From positions 1 to 8,644 of the forward strand of contig JAITQR010000296.1 in the NCBI GenBank assembly GCA_031288815.1: a stretch of DNA of 8,644 nucleotides, in the 5' to 3' direction. Source of the DNA: Treponema sp. (GTDB lineage: Bacteria > Spirochaetota > Spirochaetia > Treponematales > Breznakiellaceae). The position numbers and the translations under genes are program-made. The notes beneath the pieces were generated by a model. It saw only the letters and a list, made by a program, of their open reading frames with translations, did no database searches and was not told the origin of the DNA. Positions 5,138-8,644 of the stretch are shown piece after piece; position 1 is the first letter of the stretch; each line of letters starts with the position of its first letter.

Positions 5138-7277
5138 TGTTCAATACCCCCGGTATGCCCCGGATGTTTTTTATGACTTTTTTAAGATCCCCCGCCTGTT
5201 CAAGCTGCATGGTAAAAAAACCGGTGAGGCGGTTGGCGGCGGTTTCCTCGAGCCGGCCTTCGATTAAGTGGCCCTGGTACTTCCGAACGGCTCCCTCAAT
5301 TTCCGAGAACAGATCCGCCGATAGTTTCGCGTTGATTTTAAAGCGCCGTACCAGAACCGACACGGCGTTTTCCCATTCCGTGTCGATTTTTCGCTCTTCG
5401 AAGTCCGGGATATTGGCCAGGTTGCCGCAGTTTTTCCGGTGGACGATGATACCCCGGCCCCGGGAGACATAACCCACGATGGGGTCTCCGATAACGGGGC
5501 GGCAGCAACGGGCGAAGCGAATCATCACGTTTTTTTCGTATGAACCCCGGCCGGATTCGACCCGTACCTGGAGCACGTCATTGACGGCGGGATCCGGAGG
5601 GACCCGCTGTACCATGGGGATTTCCTTAACCGGGACAGCGGGGGGGAGGGAAGTCTCCTGCTGGGAACCGGGTTTCTTTTTGGCTACAACGTTTCTTTCG
5701 ATAATGATTGAATCGTCGTTCTGCTCAAGCCATGTCCGGATTTTGCCGCGGGCTTTGGCTGTTTTCACGATCCGCAGCCAGTTGAGATGGGGATGAGCCC
5801 TGGGGGAAGTGAGGATTTCCACTACCTGGGTATTCCGCAGTTCCGAGCTTAGGGGGATGATGGAACCGTCCGCCTTAGCGCCTATGCAGTGTTCCCCAAC
5901 GGCGGAATGGATGCTGTAGGCGAAGTCAATGGGGCCTGCCCCTACGGGGAGTTCAATCACCTTTCCCTGGGGGGTAAAAACATAGATGGAATCCTTAAGA
6001 AGTTCCCGCTTGATGTCTTCAAGGAAGGATTTTGAATTCCGGATGTCCATGCCGTTTTTCCGGCCATCTTCCATCTGTTTCCAGTCCCGCAGGCGGTTCA
6101 TAATCGAAATATCCACCGGCCGGACCAGCTCGTGGGTAGAACCTTTCTTGTAAAGCCAGTGGCTGGCGATTCCATATTCGGCGATATGGTGCATTTCCCA
6201 GGTGCGGATCTGTATCTCCAGCATCCTTCCCCCGGCTCCCTTTTCCGGAATCCCCGAAGCCGGGTTTTCGTTCACCGCTTCGGGAACAAAAACCGTGGTG
6301 TGGAGGCTCTGGTACCCGTTGGATTTCGGCATGGCGATATAATCCTTGAAACGGCCGTCCAGGGGTTTCCAAAGTCGGTGTACCAGGCCCAGAAGGGTAT
6401 AGCAGTTTTCAATGCTATCACAGAGGATCCGTATGCCAAAAAGATCGTAGAGATCCCCCGTGGCCTTGTTCCGTTTACGCATTTTTTGATAAATCGAATA
6501 GAAATGCTTGGCCCGGCTCGAGACCTCTATAGAAATACCTAGCGCCGCGGTTTCCCGCCGGATATCCCCCTGTACCCGGCTAAGGAATTCGGCCCGTTCC
6601 CCCCGTCTTTCCGAGACGATTTTTTTAATCTGATTATAGATGTCCCGGTTAAGACGTTTGAGCGCCAGATCCTCCAGTTCGTCTTTGATCCAGGAGATAC
6701 CCAGCCGCCCGGCCAGCGGGGCGTATATATCAAGACATTCCCTGGCCAGGGCCTTTATCTCCCCCGGGGCGGGCTCCGCCGGCGTGGGGGAGGAAGCTTC
6801 ATCTGCCGGACCGGCGGATTGTTCCGGGGAAGTCGGCAGGGAGTCGCCGGCCCGCATGGCGTAGAGGCGTTCCGCCAGCTTGATAAAGATGACCCGGATA
6901 TCCGTGGTCATGGCGAAAAGCATCTTCCGGATGTTTTCCGCTTCCTGGATGGTCTTGTTCCGGGCGGAAATATCCCCAATTTTCCGGACTTCCTCCACCA
7001 GAAGGGCCACATGGCGGCCGAATCTTTCCTCCGTTCCCTCGTTTGGGGAAGCGTTGCCGGACTTGCCCAGCAAAAGGGCGGCGGCGACGGTATCGCTGTC
7101 CAGGTTAAGCTCGATAAGAATAGAGGCGATTCCCGTCAAGCGGACCGGATCGGCGGTTCCGGGGGATGATTCCGCTTCTTCCGCCAGGGCCACGGACAGG
7201 GCTTTTTCGATCCGTTCCTGTTCCCGCTGTCCGTAAGGCTGAATTTTTTCTCTGAATTTTGAAATTTCACCTTCCAT
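5124..7277 (-). CDS. relA: Long RelA/SpoT homologue: (p)ppGpp synthetase with degenerate hydrolase domain
   Basis: The 717-residue protein has the full long-RSH layout. The HD-like domain (about 20-142) keeps the surrounding helices (for example RKMLFAMTTDIRVIFIKLAERL) but not the catalytic residues. Where bifunctional Rel has His53, His77-Asp78, Glu81, Asp144 and Asn148, this protein has Arg46, Leu70-Gly71, Gly74, Glu136 and Ala140. A Pro/Ala/Ser/Glu linker (about 143-173) follows. The synthetase domain (about 185-376) retains R255, K257, D278 (YDLFGIR), RFKDYIA (309-315), NGYQSLHTT (320-328) and EIQIRT (354-359). TGS lies at about 429-490, a zinc finger at Cys591, Cys592, His613 and Cys617, and ACT at about 637-717. 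It makes (p)ppGpp from ATP and GTP/GDP, probably on stalled ribosomes. The ATG is 24 bases after prmC with a weak GGAAAA site. The gene symbol reflects the inferred monofunctional activity. Confidence 0.95.
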   Translation of the reverse strand: MEGEISKFREKIQPYGQREQERIEKALSVALAEEAESSPGTADPVRLTGIASILIELNLDSDTVAAALLLGKSGNASPNEGTEERFGRHVALLVEEVRKIGDISARNKTIQEAENIRKMLFAMTTDIRVIFIKLAERLYAMRAGDSLPTSPEQSAGPADEASSPTPAEPAPGEIKALARECLDIYAPLAGRLGISWIKDELEDLALKRLNRDIYNQIKKIVSERRGERAEFLSRVQGDIRRETAALGISIEVSSRAKHFYSIYQKMRKRNKATGDLYDLFGIRILCDSIENCYTLLGLVHRLWKPLDGRFKDYIAMPKSNGYQSLHTTVFVPEAVNENPASGIPEKGAGGRMLEIQIRTWEMHHIAEYGIASHWLYKKGSTHELVRPVDISIMNRLRDWKQMEDGRKNGMDIRNSKSFLEDIKRELLKDSIYVFTPQGKVIELPVGAGPIDFAYSIHSAVGEHCIGAKADGSIIPLSSELRNTQVVEILTSPRAHPHLNWLRIVKTAKARGKIRTWLEQNDDSIIIERNVVAKKKPGSQQETSLPPAVPVKEIPMVQRVPPDPAVNDVLQVRVESGRGSYEKNVMIRFARCCRPVIGDPIVGYVSRGRGIIVHRKNCGNLANIPDFEERKIDTEWENAVSVLVRRFKINAKLSADLFSEIEGAVRKYQGHLIEGRLEETAANRLTGFFTMQLEQAGDLKKVIKNIRGIPGVLNIQPI
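6604..6626 (+). terminator. Possible antisense terminator inside relA (+ strand)
   Basis: CGTCT (6604-6608) and AGACG (6614-6618) form a 5-bp stem with loop TTCCG, followed by A and seven T residues (6620-6626). It would act only on + strand, antisense transcription through relA. On the coding strand the T-run is two Lys codons plus the start of an Ile codon (KKI), so chance is a real alternative. Confidence 0.3.
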
Positions 7278-7301
7278 AATTTTCCAATAGCCTGTGTAAG
7301 C

Positions 7302-8246
7302 TTATAAAACAGCGCCTATAATCCGCTCTTTTCCTGACAGATCCCTATAACTATGTATATCCTTAAAATCGCTTTTTTCAAGTAAAACGGCAAGGGCGGC
7401 CATCTGTCGGGGATCCGCCTCGATAAAGACAGCGCCTCCGGGGTAAAGATGTTCCGGAGCTTTGCCGATAAGGGGCCTGATAAGGTCCAGGCCGTCCGAG
7501 CCGCCGTCCAGGGCCGGTCGGGGTTCGCGCCGTACCTCCGGGGACAGGTTTTTTATCTCCCCGCTGGGGACATAGGGGGGGTTGGAGACGATTATATGGA
7601 AACGGCCTGGAATATTGGCGAAGAGGTCGCTTTCGACAAAGCGGATTCCGGCCTGTTCCGGATTTTCCCTTTTCACTTCCCCGGATTTGCGGGGGGCGGG
7701 ATCGGGTAAAAGCCGGGCCGCGTTGATCCTGGCGGTTTCCAGGGCTTCCCTGGAGTTATCCGAAGCCCAAACTTCCAGGCCGGGGATTTCATGTTTAAGG
7801 GCTATGGCCACGGCGCCCGAGCCGGTGCAGAGGTCAAGGAGGCGCGTTGCTTCGGCCGGAGTTTCGGCGGCGATTCCGGCGGATCGCCGGCGGATTGTTT
7901 CCAGGGCGGCGTCTACCAGGGTTTCCGTGTCCGGCCGGGGTACCAAAACCGCGGGATTTACCAGAAAGTCAAGGCCCCGGAATTCCTTGTGTCCCAGGAT
8001 ATAGGCCACGCATTCCCCCTCAAGGCGGCGTTTCAGAAGCTCCCCAAACCGGCGCCAGGCCTCATTTGAGAGGGTATCCTTGTCGATGAGGAGCAGTCTG
8101 GCCCGGTCGATGTCCAGGACTTTGGCAAGGAGAAGGGACACGTCCAGGGAGGGGGTAGTGGCGGCTTTTTTAAGCCGGGCGCTTCCCTCCCTCAGAGCTT
8201 CCCGGATACTCATGGGAGAAGGGTTTTGGGGATTCCGGGGGGCCAT
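7302..8246 (-). CDS. prmC: Peptide chain release factor N5-glutamine methyltransferase PrmC (HemK)
   Basis: The product transfers a methyl group from SAM to the glutamine of the GGQ motif in RF1/RF2, raising peptide-release efficiency. Family marks are present. An N-terminal helical release-factor-binding domain (about 12-80) is followed by FRGLDFLVNPAVLVPRPDTE (89-108), the SAM motif LLDLCTGSGAVAIAL (136-150), ASDNS (161-165) and the catalytic NPPY (222-225). EPRPALDGGSDGLDLI (241-256) comes next. The usual EIG..Q near the end is IEADPRQ here. About 20 charged residues are inserted near 181-200. The first ATG (8246) is 6 bases after the prfA stop; a second in-frame ATG at 8213 would give 303 residues, nearer the family norm. 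Neither has a visible Shine-Dalgarno, so coupling to prfA is likely. It adjoins its substrate's gene. Confidence 0.95.
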   Translation of the reverse strand: MAPRNPQNPSPMSIREALREGSARLKKAATTPSLDVSLLLAKVLDIDRARLLLIDKDTLSNEAWRRFGELLKRRLEGECVAYILGHKEFRGLDFLVNPAVLVPRPDTETLVDAALETIRRRSAGIAAETPAEATRLLDLCTGSGAVAIALKHEIPGLEVWASDNSREALETARINAARLLPDPAPRKSGEVKRENPEQAGIRFVESDLFANIPGRFHIIVSNPPYVPSGEIKNLSPEVRREPRPALDGGSDGLDLIRPLIGKAPEHLYPGGAVFIEADPRQMAALAVLLEKSDFKDIHSYRDLSGKERIIGAVL

Positions 8247-8252
8247 GGCCGG

Positions 8253-8644
8253 CTAAGACGCGGTAGCCCTTAAAAGTTCCTCCCGCGCGGAAAGCTTGAG
8301 GGCGTCGAAGAGTTCCGCCACGTCTCCCTGCATGATGAGGTCCAATTTGTAGAGGGTAAGGTTGATCCGGTGGTCGGTAAGCCGGTTCTGGGGGAAGTTG
8401 TAGGTGCGGATACGTTCTGAACGATCCCCGCTGCCGACCTGGTTCTTCCTGGCCTCGGCCCGTTCGGAGGCCGCCCTGGCCTCTTCCATTTCGTATACCC
8501 GGGCCCTGAGTATCCGCATGGCCTTGGCCTTGTTTTTTATCTGGCTTTTTTCGTCCTGGCAGTGAACCACGATACCCGAAGGGAGATGGGTGATCCGTAC
8601 CGCCGAGTCGGTGGTGTTGACGCACTGGCCGCCGGGGCCGCCGG
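8253..8644 (-). CDS. prfA: Peptide chain release factor 1, C-terminal part (truncated by window edge)
   Basis: The frame runs from the window edge to the TAG at 8255-8253, giving 129 visible residues. It begins at the GGQ loop ([19 protein letters not shown]). The catalytic GGQ glutamine is residue 6 of the fragment and is the target of PrmC, encoded next. NTTDSAVR and KNKAKAM mark RF1 rather than RF2, which normally has NRTESAVR. RF1 reads UAA and UAG and triggers peptidyl-tRNA hydrolysis in the ribosomal A site. The coiled region and the C-terminal [17 protein letters not shown] block are typical. The residue after GGQ is Cys where His is common. Domains 1 and 2, with the PxT codon-recognition motif, lie beyond the window. 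Confidence 0.96.
   Translation of the reverse strand, partial: GGPGGQCVNTTDSAVRITHLPSGIVVHCQDEKSQIKNKAKAMRILRARVYEMEEARAASERAEARKNQVGSGDRSERIRTYNFPQNRLTDHRINLTLYKLDLIMQGDVAELFDALKLSAREELLRATAS

Noticed and set aside
5214..5234. AACCG/CGGTT dyad followed by a T-run on the - strand, as a possible terminator inside relA.
   Set aside because: The stem is only 5 bp with three GC pairs, the T-run is partly in the stem, and it lies in the conserved ACT domain codons for NRLTGFF.
6132..6542. 136-codon + strand open frame opposite relA.
   Set aside because: It is opposite the conserved Rel synthetase domain and has no motif of its own.
8162..8177. CGGCTT-TTTT-AAGCCG hairpin near the prmC 5' end.
   Set aside because: A perfect 6-bp stem, but with no U-tract on either strand and fully inside the coding sequence; no role can be supported.
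1..8644. Mobile elements, CRISPR arrays, tRNA or rRNA genes and riboswitches.
   Set aside because: I saw no regularly spaced repeats, transposase or integrase motifs, tRNA-like cloverleaf or conserved riboswitch core; almost all of the window is protein-coding core sequence.

Overview
The window reads as chromosomal core-genome sequence from a spirochaete, most likely a treponeme of moderate GC content. The strongest hints are the RNA polymerase alpha and ribosomal protein sequences, the secY-rpmJ-rpsM-rpsK-rpsD-rpoA-rplQ order with no adk, map or infA between secY and rpmJ, and a CapA-type protein with a spirochaete-like lipoprotein signal. The genus-level call is inference from remembered sequences; no search was run. 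I see no transposase, integrase, phage gene, CRISPR array, tRNA or rRNA.

Left half, + strand (1-3738): the 3' end of a large ribosomal protein operon. It holds the SecY C-terminus, a probable internal promoter with a 5' hairpin, then L36, S13, S11 (GTG start), S4, RNA polymerase alpha and L17, ending with a 68-residue zinc-ribbon protein that I cannot assign to a named family. Genes are tightly packed: rpoA and rplQ overlap by 11 bases and the zinc-ribbon ATG lies 1 base after the rplQ stop. The only strong intrinsic terminator for this operon lies about 115 bases beyond the last stop codon, inside the 3' coding region of the convergent gene.

Right half, - strand (3735-8644): read in the direction of transcription, prfA (RF1, cut by the window edge just upstream of its GGQ motif), prmC (the methyltransferase that modifies that GGQ glutamine), a long RelA/SpoT homologue, and a CapA-family lipoprotein. 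prfA and prmC are a classic functional pair. The RelA-like protein has an apparently intact (p)ppGpp synthetase, TGS, zinc-finger and ACT regions, but every catalytic residue of the N-terminal HD hydrolase that I could align is replaced. The two operons converge tail to tail and share a TTAA at 3735-3738.

Together the window couples protein synthesis machinery, transcription and translation termination/stringent response. The best candidates for something not ordinary are: the hydrolase-dead Rel carrying the RFKD motif normally seen in bifunctional enzymes; the zinc-ribbon gene at the end of the ribosomal operon; the terminator embedded in an opposing gene; and a compact + strand promoter/SD/micro-ORF/hairpin arrangement in the relA-capA gap.
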